64,000 nt of DNA from Planctomycetota bacterium (lineage in GTDB: Bacteria; Planctomycetota; B15-G4): NCBI GenBank assembly GCA_021604805.1, contig BQJR01000002.1, positions 766,665 through 830,664 on the forward strand, read 5' to 3'. Below are positions 44,995 through 53,551 of the stretch, one piece after another. Position numbers and translations under genes: made by a program. A model generated the notes under the pieces. It had not been told where the DNA came from. It ran no database searches and worked only from the letters and a program-made list of their open reading frames with translations. Position 1 is the stretch's first letter, and every line of letters begins with the position of its first letter.

Positions 44995-46133
44995 GCACGG
45001 AGCGCGCGTCCGACCTCCGCCGTGACCTCGCCCCCGACCTCGCGGTGGTGATCACGAGCGTGCAGCCCCCCACGGAAGCCGTGCGTGCCTGGCAGCAGCG
45101 TGTTCGCGCGCTCGGCGCGAGCTTGGTGGTGATCGGCGATCGCCTCGGCCCCTTCGAGTACCCGCTCGACGACGTGCACTTCCTTTCGATCGACGCGCAA
45201 CAGTCGCTGCCCTTCGAACTCGCGCGCACGCTCCCGGAGGGACACTACGCGCGCAAGAACCTCGGCTACCTCACGGCCCTCGCGAACGGCGCGCGACGCC
45301 TCTACGAGACCGACGACGACAACGCACCGCTGTCGAACTGGAGCCCGCGCGACGAGCACGTCGCCGCACGACACTGCACGTCACCCGGCTGGCACAACAG
45401 CTTCGCGCACTTCACCGACGACTGGGCCTGGCCGCGCGGCTTCCCCCTCGAACACGTGGTCGCCGCCCCCGAAGACGACGAACCCGCGCGCACACTCGCA
45501 GGCCTGCGCGAGCCCCACGACGGGGTCGCGCCGAGCGCCCCCGAACCGCCGGACAGCCCTCGCCCGATCACGCTCCCCGCCGACACGCGCGGAGAGTGTC
45601 TCGCGCCGATCCAACAAGGCCTGATCGACGGCGAGCCCGATGTCGACGCGGCCTGGCGCCTGCTGCAAGGCGAACGCGCGTGCGTGAACTTCCGCGTCGA
45701 GCAGAGCCTGTGGTTCGGCCGCGGCGCGTGGACGCCCTTCAACAGTCAGTCCACGTGGTGGTGGCCGCGCGCCTTCCCGCTCGCCTACCTGCCCGCCACG
45801 TGCAGCTTCCGTACCACGGACATCTGGCGCGGCCTGATCGCCTTGCGCTGCCTGTGGGAACTGAACGCCGGCCTCGCCGTGCACGCCCCCGAAGTCATCC
45901 AAGAGCGCAACCCGCACGACATTCTGCGCGACTTCGACCAAGAGCTGCCCGGCTACCTGGCCAACGCCGCCATGGCCGAGTTGCTCGGCAACCTGCCGCT
46001 CGAAGCAGGCGACGACGCCGTGCCCGCCAACCAACGCGCCTGCTACGCCGCGCTCATCGAAGCCGGGCACATGGCCGCCGAAGAACTCCCACTGCTCGAC
46101 GCCTGGCAGCGCGACCTCGCGCGGCTGCGTTAG
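44991..46133 (+). CDS. STELLO-type glycosyltransferase (DUF288-like)
   Basis: This 380-residue protein matches the STELLO family, known from Golgi proteins of plants, where they assist cellulose synthase trafficking, and from animals and some bacteria. Signatures are VVITSVQPPTEAVRAWQQRV, LVVIGDRLGPFEYP, LSIDAQQSLPFELA-type text, YARKNLGYLTALANGARRLY and the acidic ETDDDN, which may bind metal and nucleotide sugar. Later conserved segments are FPLAYLPATCSFRTTDIWRG and GNLPLEAGDDAV. No signal or membrane helix is seen, so here it is cytoplasmic. It is coupled to the GT2 gene by ATGA. Acceptor and donor unknown. Confidence 0.75.
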   Translation: MSTERASDLRRDLAPDLAVVITSVQPPTEAVRAWQQRVRALGASLVVIGDRLGPFEYPLDDVHFLSIDAQQSLPFELARTLPEGHYARKNLGYLTALANGARRLYETDDDNAPLSNWSPRDEHVAARHCTSPGWHNSFAHFTDDWAWPRGFPLEHVVAAPEDDEPARTLAGLREPHDGVAPSAPEPPDSPRPITLPADTRGECLAPIQQGLIDGEPDVDAAWRLLQGERACVNFRVEQSLWFGRGAWTPFNSQSTWWWPRAFPLAYLPATCSFRTTDIWRGLIALRCLWELNAGLAVHAPEVIQERNPHDILRDFDQELPGYLANAAMAELLGNLPLEAGDDAVPANQRACYAALIEAGHMAAEELPLLDAWQRDLARLR

Positions 46134-46190
46134 ACCTTCGCGCGGGCAGCACCGCGACGAGCCGATCACGCCGAGGTGGGGGCAACAGGG

Positions 46191-46220
46191 TCTGCGCGGT
46201 GTGCGAGCCGCACGCGCAGA
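46191..46220. terminator. Hairpin between converging genes
   Basis: TCTGCGCG (46191-46198) pairs with CGCGCAGA (46213-46220), and GTGC/GCAC add an inner stem. It is located between the STELLO-like gene (plus) and the epimerase gene (minus). No T run is visible. Confidence 0.35.
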
Positions 46221-46244
46221 GCCGCATGCGCCGAGCGGCGCTCG

Positions 46245-47195
46245 TCAGCTGCGCGCGAGCTCCGCGCGCCAGGCAGCGACCGTGCTCGCCAACCCGTCTT
46301 CGAGCGTGATCGCAGACGCCCAACCGAGACGTTCGCGCGCGCGGCGCAGGTCGAGCGTGCGGCGCGGCTGGCCGTCGGGGCGGTCGGCGTCCCACTCGAT
46401 GCGGCCGGTGTAGCCGACCAGTCCCGCAATGAGTTGCGCGAGTTCGTCGATGCGGATCTCGCGGCCGCTGCCCAGGTTGATCGGGTCGGGCGAGTCGATG
46501 CGCTCAGCGGCGTCGACCACACCACGGGCGGCGTCGCTCACGTGCAGGAACTCCCGCGTGGCGCGGCCGCTGCCCCAGCAGGTGATGCTCGGCAAGGCCT
46601 CGCGACGGGCGTCTTCGCAACGCCGGATGAGCGCCGGGATCACGTGCGAGGTGGTGGGGTCGAAGTCGTCGCCGGGGCCGTAGAGGTTGGCGGGCAGCAG
46701 CACGGCGCTGTCGAGGCCGAACTCGCGACGGTAGCCGTCGAGCATCACAGCGAGCACGCGCTTGGCCAGGCCGTAGGGCGCTGTGGTCTCCTCGGGGTAG
46801 CCGTCCCAGAGCGACTCTTCGCGCAAGGGCAACTCGGCATCGCGGGGGTAGGCGCAGGTGGTCGCCACGTGGACGAACTTGCCCACGCCCGCGCGGCGCG
46901 CGTGCTCCACGAGGTGCAGCCCCATGGCCATGTTGTCGTGGAAGAAGCTGCCCGGGTGCGTGCGGTTGGCTTCGATGCCGCCGATGCGCGCGGCCAAGTG
47001 GATCACCAAGCTCGGGCGGGCGCTGGCGAAGAGTTCGACCACGGCGCGCTCCTGCACGAGGTCGTGCTCGGCGCGGCGCGGGATCACGAGCTGCTCGTTG
47101 CTCAGGCCGCGGGCACGCAGCTCGTCGACCACAGCGCGGCCCAGAAAACCGGCACCACCGGTGATCAGGATGCGCTGAGAGCTGAGGTCGAGCAT
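46245..47195 (-). CDS. GDP-L-fucose synthase-like epimerase/reductase
   Basis: This 316-residue extended SDR has ILITGGAGFLGRAVVDEL, an ATTCAYP catalytic region with YGLAK (Tyr-x3-Lys), NLYGPGDDFDP, and GSGRATREFLHVSDAARG, all of which match GDP-4-keto-6-deoxymannose 3,5-epimerase/4-reductase (Fcl/WcaG). It would make GDP-L-fucose for surface glycans. The partner GDP-mannose dehydratase (Gmd) is not in the window. I use ATG 47195. It converges with the STELLO-like gene; a nearby role in the same glycan is plausible, not shown. Confidence 0.85.
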   Translation of the reverse strand: MLDLSSQRILITGGAGFLGRAVVDELRARGLSNEQLVIPRRAEHDLVQERAVVELFASARPSLVIHLAARIGGIEANRTHPGSFFHDNMAMGLHLVEHARRAGVGKFVHVATTCAYPRDAELPLREESLWDGYPEETTAPYGLAKRVLAVMLDGYRREFGLDSAVLLPANLYGPGDDFDPTTSHVIPALIRRCEDARREALPSITCWGSGRATREFLHVSDAARGVVDAAERIDSPDPINLGSGREIRIDELAQLIAGLVGYTGRIEWDADRPDGQPRRTLDLRRARERLGWASAITLEDGLASTVAAWRAELARS

Positions 47196-47429
47196 GGCGA
47201 GCTGGGGCTTCCGGGGAACGCGGGCGGGACGCTTCAGACTGAGCTTACCCGTCGAATCCGGCAACGCGGCTCCAGGCTGCCGGCGCGCCACAGGCCTGCA
47301 CTGCTTGACGACGGACTCTCGCAGCGCGGCAGCGAACTCTCAAGGCGGCGCGCGGCGCTCAGCTGGTGGCGCGCACCGCGCGGGCGTTATCCTCCGCACT
47401 TCGTGCCGAGCCACAGGCTTCGCCGTCAC

Positions 47430-47506
47430 GCGCCCGTAGCTCAGTTGGATAGAGCACGGCTTTCCTAAAGCCGGGGTCGCAGGTTCGATTCCTGCCGGGC
47501 GTACCA
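47430..47506 (+). tRNA. tRNA-Arg(CCT)
   Basis: A cloverleaf folds with a 7-pair acceptor stem closing in a G-U pair, D-arm GCTCAGTTGGATAGAGC, and anticodon stem CGGCT/AGCCG around loop TTCCTAA, giving anticodon CCT. A 5-base variable loop precedes T-arm GCAGG-TTCGATT-CCTGC. CCA is encoded at 47504-47506. It reads AGG codons. No integrase or direct repeat of its 3' end is visible nearby. Confidence 0.95.
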
Positions 47507-47542
47507 CTTTCTCGCAACCGTTTCCCGCAACCGCGAGCGCGC

Positions 47543-48445
47543 TCAGAGGCACGCACCTGCGAGCACTTCCGCCAGGCGACGGAACTCCTCTTCGCGCGGC
47601 GAGCTCGCGCGGAAGGCGAGGCCGAGCGTGCGTCCGGGTTGCGGGTCCGCGAAGGGACGCACCACGAGGCGGCGTCGCCAACCGGTGTCTTGGCGCAGCG
47701 CCATGGCCGGCACCAGCGTGATGCCCATGCCGCCGGCGACCATCTCGAGCAAGGTCGTGAGACTGGTGGCTTCGAAGCCCGCGTAGCTGCCCACGCCCAC
47801 GCGATCGCAGAGAGACAGCGTCTGGGTGCGCAGGCAATGCCCTTCGCGGAGCAGCAGCACGGCTTCGTCGATGAGCGCGCTCTCCGGGATCTCGTCGAGC
47901 GCTTCGAACTCGTGACCGAGCGGCGCGGCCACGAAGAACGGTTCCTCGCCCACGGGCAGGGTGGCCAGTGAACCCAACGAGGCTTCGAGAGCCAGCAAGG
48001 CCACGTCGAGCTCGGCGGCTTCGAGCTGTTCGACCAAGCGGGGGGTCTGATCCTCCACCAGGAACAGCTCGAGCTGCGGGAAGCTCTCGCGCAACAGCGG
48101 CACGGCGATCGGCAGCGCGAAGGGCGCGATGGTCGGGATCACGCCGAGGTGCAGCGGCCCGCTGAAAGGCTCGTTGCGCGCGCGGAGTGCACCGAGCATC
48201 CCTTCCACCGAATCGAGCACGGTGTCGATGTGGTCGACGACGAGTCGGCCCGAGTCGGTGAGCAACACGCGACGCTTGTCGCGCTCGAAGAGCTTCACGC
48301 CGAGCAAGCTCTCGAGCTGCTGGATCTGTGCGCTGAGCGCCGGCTGACTCACGTGACAGACCTCAGCCGCCACCCGGAAGTTGAGCGTGCGCGCCAGCGC
48401 CGCCGCGTACTCGAGCTGACGCAGGGTGGGCGTGAGTGGATTCAT
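47543..48445 (-). CDS. oxyR: LysR-family regulator, OxyR type
   Basis: This 300-residue LysR protein has an N-terminal winged helix (LRQLEYAAALARTLNFRVAA, VSQPALSAQIQQLESLLG). The effector domain has the OxyR redox pair Cys204 and Cys213 in REGHCLRTQTLSLC, with the same 9-residue spacing as E. coli Cys199/Cys208. It should sense peroxide by disulfide formation and control antioxidant genes; none is adjacent in the window. It diverges from the MBOAT gene by 195 bases. The ATG 48445 gives the normal LysR start. Confidence 0.88.
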   Translation of the reverse strand: MNPLTPTLRQLEYAAALARTLNFRVAAEVCHVSQPALSAQIQQLESLLGVKLFERDKRRVLLTDSGRLVVDHIDTVLDSVEGMLGALRARNEPFSGPLHLGVIPTIAPFALPIAVPLLRESFPQLELFLVEDQTPRLVEQLEAAELDVALLALEASLGSLATLPVGEEPFFVAAPLGHEFEALDEIPESALIDEAVLLLREGHCLRTQTLSLCDRVGVGSYAGFEATSLTTLLEMVAGGMGITLVPAMALRQDTGWRRRLVVRPFADPQPGRTLGLAFRASSPREEEFRRLAEVLAGACL

Positions 48446-48586
48446 GTCGAGCGGCTCCCGAGGGTGGACCCATCTTCCAGGCTGAGCGCGCGTGTCACAA
48501 ACCCAGACCACCGGGGGCTTGGGCCCGGCGCGTCCAGGGGACAAGGCCCTCGAGCGCCTCCCTCGCCGTTCTCAACCTTGGACGCG

Positions 48587-48595
48587 TGGTATCTT
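48587..48595 (+). promoter_or_regulatory. Extended -10 promoter candidate for the MBOAT gene
   Basis: TGGTATCTT has the extended -10 form TGnTATxxT, 45 bases before the start codon of the MBOAT gene. The same 9-mer occurs 85-100 bases before the radical SAM gene (62817-62825). No clear -35 box. Its position in a GC-rich region makes it stand out. Confidence 0.4.
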
Positions 48596-48640
48596 TTGCG
48601 CCCGCACCCGCCCCTTCAGCCCGCCGAAGACGCTCTCGCA

Positions 48641-50059
48641 ATGCTGTTCAACACGCTCGAGTTCGCTGTCTTCATGGCGCTCGTGCTGGTGCTCTACCTG
48701 GCGCTCAAGCACCGCGCCCAGAACCGCATGCTGCTCGTGGCCAGCTACGTGTTCTACGGCGCGTGGGACTGGCGCTTCCTCGGCCTGATCGCGCTCTCCA
48801 CCGTGATCGACTACTTCGTCGCGCTGCGCATGCACGCCAGCGACGACGACAAGCAGCGCAAGCGCTTCATGCTGCTGAGCCTGGTGAGCAACCTCGGCAT
48901 CCTCGGGCTCTTCAAGTACCACGACTTCTTCGCCACCAGCCTGGCGAACCTGGGCCGCGACATCGGCTGGACCTTCGAGCCCTGGTTGCTCGAGATCGCG
49001 CTGCCCGTGGGCATCAGCTTCTACACGTTCCAAACGCTCAGCTACACGATCGACGTGTACCGCCGCGAGCTGGAACCCACGCGCAACTTCCTCGACTTCG
49101 CGCTCTTCGTGGCCTTCTTCCCGCAACTCGTGGCGGGACCGATCGAACGCGCGAGTCGGCTGCTGCCCCAGATCCTTAAGCCGCGCACGCCCAACTGGGA
49201 GAGCTTCGGTTCGGGTTGCTGGCTGATCCTCTCCGGCACGTTCAAGAAGGTCGTGGTGGCGGACAACCTGGCGCTCATGGTCGACCTCGTCTACGGCGAT
49301 CCCGAAGCGGCCACGAGCGCGCAGATCCTGCTCGGCACCTACGCCTTCGCGTGGCAGATCTACTGCGACTTCAGCGGTTACACCGACGTAGCGCGCGGCG
49401 TGTCACGTCTGCTCGGCTTCGAGCTGATGCTCAACTTCCGCCTGCCCTACCTGGCCACGAACCCGTCGGACTTCTGGCGCCGCTGGCACATCAGCCTGTC
49501 GACCTGGCTGCGCGACTACCTCTACATCTCGCTGGGCGGCAACCGCGGTGCCCCTTGGAAGACCTACCGCAACCTCGCGCTCACCATGCTGCTCGGTGGC
49601 CTCTGGCACGGCGCGGGCTGGACCTTCGTGATCTGGGGGGCCTACCAAGGTGCGCTGCTCATCGTGCACCGCTTGCTCGAACCCACGCTTGCACGCCTCG
49701 CGCCGAGCGGCGCGTGGGGTCAGCGGCTGTGGTGGTTGCTGCGCGTCTTCGTGATGTTCCAGCTGGCTTGCGTGGGTTGGATGATCTTCCGCGCCGACAA
49801 CCTGTCGCACCTGGGCGCGCTGCTCGACGGTCTGTTCAGCGCCTTCGACTGGGCCTCGATCACACCTTGGCGACGCGCCTTCGCGGTGCTCGTCGGGCCG
49901 CTGGCGATCTTCCAGCTGATCCAAGCCGCGCGCCGCGACCAAGAGACGATCCTGCGCTGGCCCGTGCCTGTGCGCGCGCTCGTCTACACACTCATCTTCT
50001 TCGGGATCGTCCTGCTGGGCGAAGACCATGGCGGCGCCTTCATCTACTTCCAGTTCTGA
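48641..50059 (+). CDS. MBOAT-family O-acyltransferase (AlgI/PatA type)
   Basis: This 472-residue membrane protein of about 10 helices belongs to the bacterial MBOAT group that moves acyl groups across the membrane to surface glycans (AlgI, PatA, DltB). Motifs are LPVGISFYTFQTLSYTIDVY, FFPQLVAGPIERASRLLPQ, WQIYCDFSGYTDVARG, WRRWHISLSTWLRDYLYISLG, and LGGLWHGAGWTFVIWGAYQG containing the catalytic His. The ATG at 48641 opens with the first helix; the longer frame overlaps oxyR. Paired with the SGNH-like gene by a 32-base overlap. Confidence 0.92.
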   Translation: MLFNTLEFAVFMALVLVLYLALKHRAQNRMLLVASYVFYGAWDWRFLGLIALSTVIDYFVALRMHASDDDKQRKRFMLLSLVSNLGILGLFKYHDFFATSLANLGRDIGWTFEPWLLEIALPVGISFYTFQTLSYTIDVYRRELEPTRNFLDFALFVAFFPQLVAGPIERASRLLPQILKPRTPNWESFGSGCWLILSGTFKKVVVADNLALMVDLVYGDPEAATSAQILLGTYAFAWQIYCDFSGYTDVARGVSRLLGFELMLNFRLPYLATNPSDFWRRWHISLSTWLRDYLYISLGGNRGAPWKTYRNLALTMLLGGLWHGAGWTFVIWGAYQGALLIVHRLLEPTLARLAPSGAWGQRLWWLLRVFVMFQLACVGWMIFRADNLSHLGALLDGLFSAFDWASITPWRRAFAVLVGPLAIFQLIQAARRDQETILRWPVPVRALVYTLIFFGIVLLGEDHGGAFIYFQF

Positions 50060-51143
50060 GTCGTCACGTCTCCCGTGGGGCGGCTTCCTGGCCGTGCTGC
50101 TGGTGCTCGCGATCGACGCATTGGGCTTCGGCCGCTTCGCGCCCTGGGAGGAGTTGCGCGAGCGCATCTCGAAGGCCGACTACATGGAGATCGGCGTCGC
50201 GGCCGACCGCATGTTCTTCGAGACGCTGAGAGCGCTCCCCGAGGAAACACCCAGCGTGGCCTTGCTCGGCACGAGTCGCGCCGGCCGCGGGCTGGTCAGC
50301 TATGAACTCGCCCAGGGACCGCTGCAGCACGTGGAGTTCCTGCGCTTCTGCCACGCGGGGCTGAGCCCATTCGAATTGCACGCCTTGGTCAGTGAGCTGG
50401 TCGAGACGCCACCCGACGTCGCCGTGTTCATGCTGTCGGAGTTCGAGACGCACCGCCCCCTGCGCCTGCAAACCGTGCTCGGCGCGGGCAGCCCGACGGC
50501 TCTCTTCGACCTCGCCGAACTCGCGGGAGCCTCCTTTGTCTTCGAGCATCGCGACACGTTCTTAGGGCTCACGCTCGCCAGCGCGCTCAACGCCTACCGC
50601 TACCGCGCGCTGTGGGCCTCGGCAGGGCTCGTCTCCTGGCGCCGCTTCCTGCCTGCACACCTCGACCGCAGGCGCGATCAACTCAGCGCTCCCTTCTTGA
50701 TGACGGGCGAGCCTCCGCTGCCGGTCAACATCCTCGAGACGCGGAAGCAGCTCGGCGAAGTCTTCCCGCTCGTGGGAGCCTCGCTCTTGCGCGCTCAACT
50801 CGTGCAGCTACGCGGCATCACGCTCGGGCCGCACGCCGACCTCCAACTCGAACTCACGCGCCGCAGCGTGGAGGCATTGCTCGCCGCCGGTTCGCAAGTG
50901 CTGCTCGTCGAGGGCCCGATCTATCCCCCCGCAGTGACGCTCTTCGCCGAGGAACCGCGCGCGCAGTTCCGGCGCTTCGCGCGCGAACTCAAGGCGCTTC
51001 CTGGCGTCGAGATGATCTGGCTCAGTGAGAGCGGACCATTCCGCGCACCGGTCTTCGGCGACCTCACGCACCTCGACACGCCCGGCTCAAAGCAGCTCGC
51101 CGTGAGCGTGCGCAAGCGCCTCGCGTCGATGCTCGACCTCTGA
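50028..51143 (+). CDS. SGNH/GDSL-like acyl-transfer partner protein
   Basis: This 371-residue protein has an N-terminal membrane anchor (GGFLAVLLVLAIDALGFGRF) and a periplasmic SGNH-hydrolase-like fold. Block I is SVALLGTSRAGRGLVS with the likely catalytic Ser, and block V is DLTHLDTPGSKQLAVSV (Asp-x2-His). AlgJ/AlgX/DltD-type partners of MBOAT enzymes have the same layout and complete the transfer of the acyl group to a polymer. It overlaps the MBOAT gene by 32 bases in another frame. The acylated polymer is not known; the glycosyltransferase genes upstream are candidates for making it. Confidence 0.8.
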   Translation: MAAPSSTSSSESSRLPWGGFLAVLLVLAIDALGFGRFAPWEELRERISKADYMEIGVAADRMFFETLRALPEETPSVALLGTSRAGRGLVSYELAQGPLQHVEFLRFCHAGLSPFELHALVSELVETPPDVAVFMLSEFETHRPLRLQTVLGAGSPTALFDLAELAGASFVFEHRDTFLGLTLASALNAYRYRALWASAGLVSWRRFLPAHLDRRRDQLSAPFLMTGEPPLPVNILETRKQLGEVFPLVGASLLRAQLVQLRGITLGPHADLQLELTRRSVEALLAAGSQVLLVEGPIYPPAVTLFAEEPRAQFRRFARELKALPGVEMIWLSESGPFRAPVFGDLTHLDTPGSKQLAVSVRKRLASMLDL

Positions 51144-51144
51144 G

Positions 51145-52665
51145 TCAGGCCGAGGCGCAGGCCGGCACCAGTTCGCGCAGCTGCAGCAGGCGCTCGTCGG
51201 CGCGCAGGAGTTCGCCCTCGCACCATTGCGGGAAGCGGAAGTCGGCGGTGAGCGAGTGCGGCTGCAACAGGGCGGCGCGCAGGAAGCTCTCCAGGTCGGG
51301 CACGCCGCGCAGGTCGACTTCGCGGGTGTCTGCTTCGAAGAAGCCGATGAGCGCGGGGAGCTGCGCGGTGGCCCAGTCGAGCTGGTAGCGACTCACGCCC
51401 CAACTCGCGAACATGTCGAGCAGGTCGCGGGCGCGCTCGGGGACACTCAGCGCGAGCGGCGCCAAGAAGTCGGCCGGCATCTGCAGCGTCGACTCAGGGA
51501 AAGCCCAGCGCAGATGACGGAAACCCGCCGGCCCGAGCTGTTCGATGCTGGCGTGGAAAGCCAAGCGCTCGGCGGGCAGCCCGCTGCGCTCCAGCAGGTC
51601 GAGCGCGCGGTCCACGAGCTCGCCGCCTTCGGTGAGTTCCACGCGCAGACACTTGCCGGCGTCGGCGAGTTCGGCCACGAGTTCGCGCGGTTCCAGCGCG
51701 CGCTCGCTGCGCGACCAGGCGCGCGTGTCGTAGTCGTCGGCGCGCACGACGAGGCGTCCCGAAGGATCGAGTCGCAAGGGCGCTGCGCCCCAACGCACGG
51801 GCGCCTCGAGGAAGGCCTGCAGCGTGTCGCGACTCTCGAGCCCTTCCCACACGAGGCTCAGGTGCCCCGGGAGCGGACGACGATCGGCGAGGCTGAGCAG
51901 GTCGTAGCGCTCACCACTCACCGAGCTCGCGGAGCTGTGACGACTCTCGAAGAGCGTGTGCGCGTGCAGGAAGAGCATGTCGCCGGTGTCGTCGGCGTCG
52001 CGCAGGCTCTCGAGCACCTCGGGTTCGTTGTCGATCACGGCCAGCACGCGGGCGCCGCGAGCGCGCAGCGTGCGCAGACCTTCGAGTTTCGCGCGCCCGG
52101 GGTCCTTGCGCAGCGGTTGCGCGTCGAGCATCAGCAGTTCGCTCTCGAAGCGCACGCGCGAGTCGGCACCCAGCTCGTTGAGGCAGCGCAGGGTTTCCTC
52201 GCGCAGGCTCTCGGGGCGGCCGCTGTTGAGCGCCACGCGCGTGTTCGGCTGCATCTGGAACCAGCGGATCACGTCGAGCACGCCGCGGAAGGGGCGGTGG
52301 GCGGCGCGCACGGCCTCGGGGCTCCAGCGCCGGTCGAGGTACCAGCCGAGCACGTGTTGTTGCGCGACTTCGGGCAGGCCCAGGCGCGCGAGCAACTCGC
52401 CCACGCGGTTCTCGTGCACGTCGATGTCATCCACCGAGAGGCCGGCGAAGGCGCGCGTGCGGTGCGCACGGTCGTAGGCCAGCAGCACGTGACGCACCAT
52501 GTGGCGCATGTCGAGGATCGTGCCGTCGATGTCGAACACCACGATCAGTTCTTCGTTCGGGTGCTGTTGACGCAGGCGAGCGTTGTGGTCCGCGAGGGCG
52601 GCCATCCAGTCGGTCATCGGTTCGAGACTCTCGTCAGAAGGGTTCACGCCCTCCTTGTCGAGCAT
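51145..52665 (-). CDS. HAD-superfamily phosphatase with a C-terminal domain of unknown type
   Basis: The first half of this 506-residue protein is a HAD phosphatase with all four motifs: IVVFDIDGTILD (nucleophile Asp), LNSGRPE, LRKDPGRAKLEGL (Lys) and VLAVIDNEPEVLE. The C-terminal half (about residues 270-500) has FAM151/DUF2181-like hints, a barrel-like alternation with LRVELTEGGELVDRALDLL, FHASIEQLGPAGFRHLRW and LESFLRAALLQPHSLTADF. The substrate is unknown. The start is uncertain: ATG 52665 is used; ATG 52617 and GTG 52776 are possible. It lies 98 bases downstream of the 39-residue membrane protein in the NptA-PhoU group. Confidence 0.65.
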   Translation of the reverse strand: MLDKEGVNPSDESLEPMTDWMAALADHNARLRQQHPNEELIVVFDIDGTILDMRHMVRHVLLAYDRAHRTRAFAGLSVDDIDVHENRVGELLARLGLPEVAQQHVLGWYLDRRWSPEAVRAAHRPFRGVLDVIRWFQMQPNTRVALNSGRPESLREETLRCLNELGADSRVRFESELLMLDAQPLRKDPGRAKLEGLRTLRARGARVLAVIDNEPEVLESLRDADDTGDMLFLHAHTLFESRHSSASSVSGERYDLLSLADRRPLPGHLSLVWEGLESRDTLQAFLEAPVRWGAAPLRLDPSGRLVVRADDYDTRAWSRSERALEPRELVAELADAGKCLRVELTEGGELVDRALDLLERSGLPAERLAFHASIEQLGPAGFRHLRWAFPESTLQMPADFLAPLALSVPERARDLLDMFASWGVSRYQLDWATAQLPALIGFFEADTREVDLRGVPDLESFLRAALLQPHSLTADFRFPQWCEGELLRADERLLQLRELVPACASA

Positions 52666-52763
52666 CGCCGTGTCGATGGGGTGTGGATCCGGAGAGCATC
52701 GCGTGAGCACGCAAGCCGCGCCGACAACGAAGACAGGCCAGCCGCCCGGCGCGGGCAGCGCGC

Positions 52764-52883
52764 TCAGCCCAGCCACCAGAACAGCAGCGCTGCGATGCCG
52801 AGGATCAGCGTCCAGACCCCGACGCGCAGCCAGCCGATCAGCGAGAAACGCCGGTTGGATGCGTAGGGGTCGAGGAAGCTCAT
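52764..52883 (-). CDS. Small membrane protein of 39 residues coupled to phoU-like gene
   Basis: This tiny gene has a hydrophilic start (MSFLDPYASNRRFS) and one membrane helix (GVWTLILGIAALLFWWL). Its ATG overlaps the stop of the PhoU-like gene as ATGA, so it is translated by coupling. The next protein gene is the HAD fusion 98 bases further. Too short to be recognised as a family by eye. The arrangement suggests a small regulatory or accessory subunit of the NptA/PhoU pair, which is inference. Confidence 0.6.
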   Translation of the reverse strand: MSFLDPYASNRRFSLIGWLRVGVWTLILGIAALLFWWLG

Positions 52884-53542
52884 TCGGGATCCGGGTCTTC
52901 GTCGAAGTAGTCGAGCTTGTCGACGGGCATGAAGGTCGAGGAGACGATGTTCATCGAGTGCGCGACCACGCGCTTCACGTAACGGTACATCAGCGCCGCA
53001 GCCACCGAGTGTCGGCTGCCCACGTCGGCCTTGAGCAGCGCCTCCACGTGGGTGTCGCAGTTGCGCAACAGCTCTTCGCCGTCGAGGCAGAACGCGCGCG
53101 CGGCGGCTTCGTCCTGGCTCTCGTGGATGTTGCGCATCTTGGCGAGCAGGCGGCTCGAGCGGTCCTTGAGCTTCACGATGTCGGCGCACAGCGGGTCGCC
53201 GTTGAAGTCGCGCACATGGCGGCCGAGGTCGAAGATGTTCTTGGCGTAGTCGCCGATGCGTTCGGCGTCCTTCACCAGGCTCATCAGCTTGAGGCAGATC
53301 GGCAGCTCGGCGCCTTCGTTCACCGAGAGGTGCACCACGAGCTCGCGCCGGATCTGCTGTTCGATGCTGTTGATGCGACGATCGGTGGCGTAGAGGTCAT
53401 CCTTCACCACGGCCGGATCGGTGCCGCCCACGAAGGTGTTGCTCGCGGCGTCGAAGATGTGACGACCGTCTTCGAGCATCTGACCGAAGTGCTGGAAGAT
53501 CCGGGCCAGGCCCTGCTTGTCGCCGAGCAGCCAATGGAACAT
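52880..53542 (-). CDS. PhoU-like domain protein
   Basis: This 220-residue all-helical protein has PhoU-like bundles: DDLYATDRRINSIEQQIRRE, LPICLKLMSLVKDAERIGD, YAKNIFDLG, and a second set ending in MYRYVKRVVAHSMNIVSSTF. The ERIGDYAKNI signature is the metal-binding E/DxxxD type. In NptA-type operons PhoU domains sit on or beside the cotransporter and regulate phosphate flux. It starts 9 bases after nptA. Its stop is coupled to the 39-residue membrane protein. Confidence 0.85.
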   Translation of the reverse strand: MFHWLLGDKQGLARIFQHFGQMLEDGRHIFDAASNTFVGGTDPAVVKDDLYATDRRINSIEQQIRRELVVHLSVNEGAELPICLKLMSLVKDAERIGDYAKNIFDLGRHVRDFNGDPLCADIVKLKDRSSRLLAKMRNIHESQDEAAARAFCLDGEELLRNCDTHVEALLKADVGSRHSVAAALMYRYVKRVVAHSMNIVSSTFMPVDKLDYFDEDPDPE

Positions 53543-53551
53543 GTGAAGTCC

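Noticed and set aside
47430..47506. tRNA-Arg as an integration site for a genomic island
   Set aside because: No integrase gene, no direct repeat of the tRNA 3' end and no change in base composition nearby were seen.
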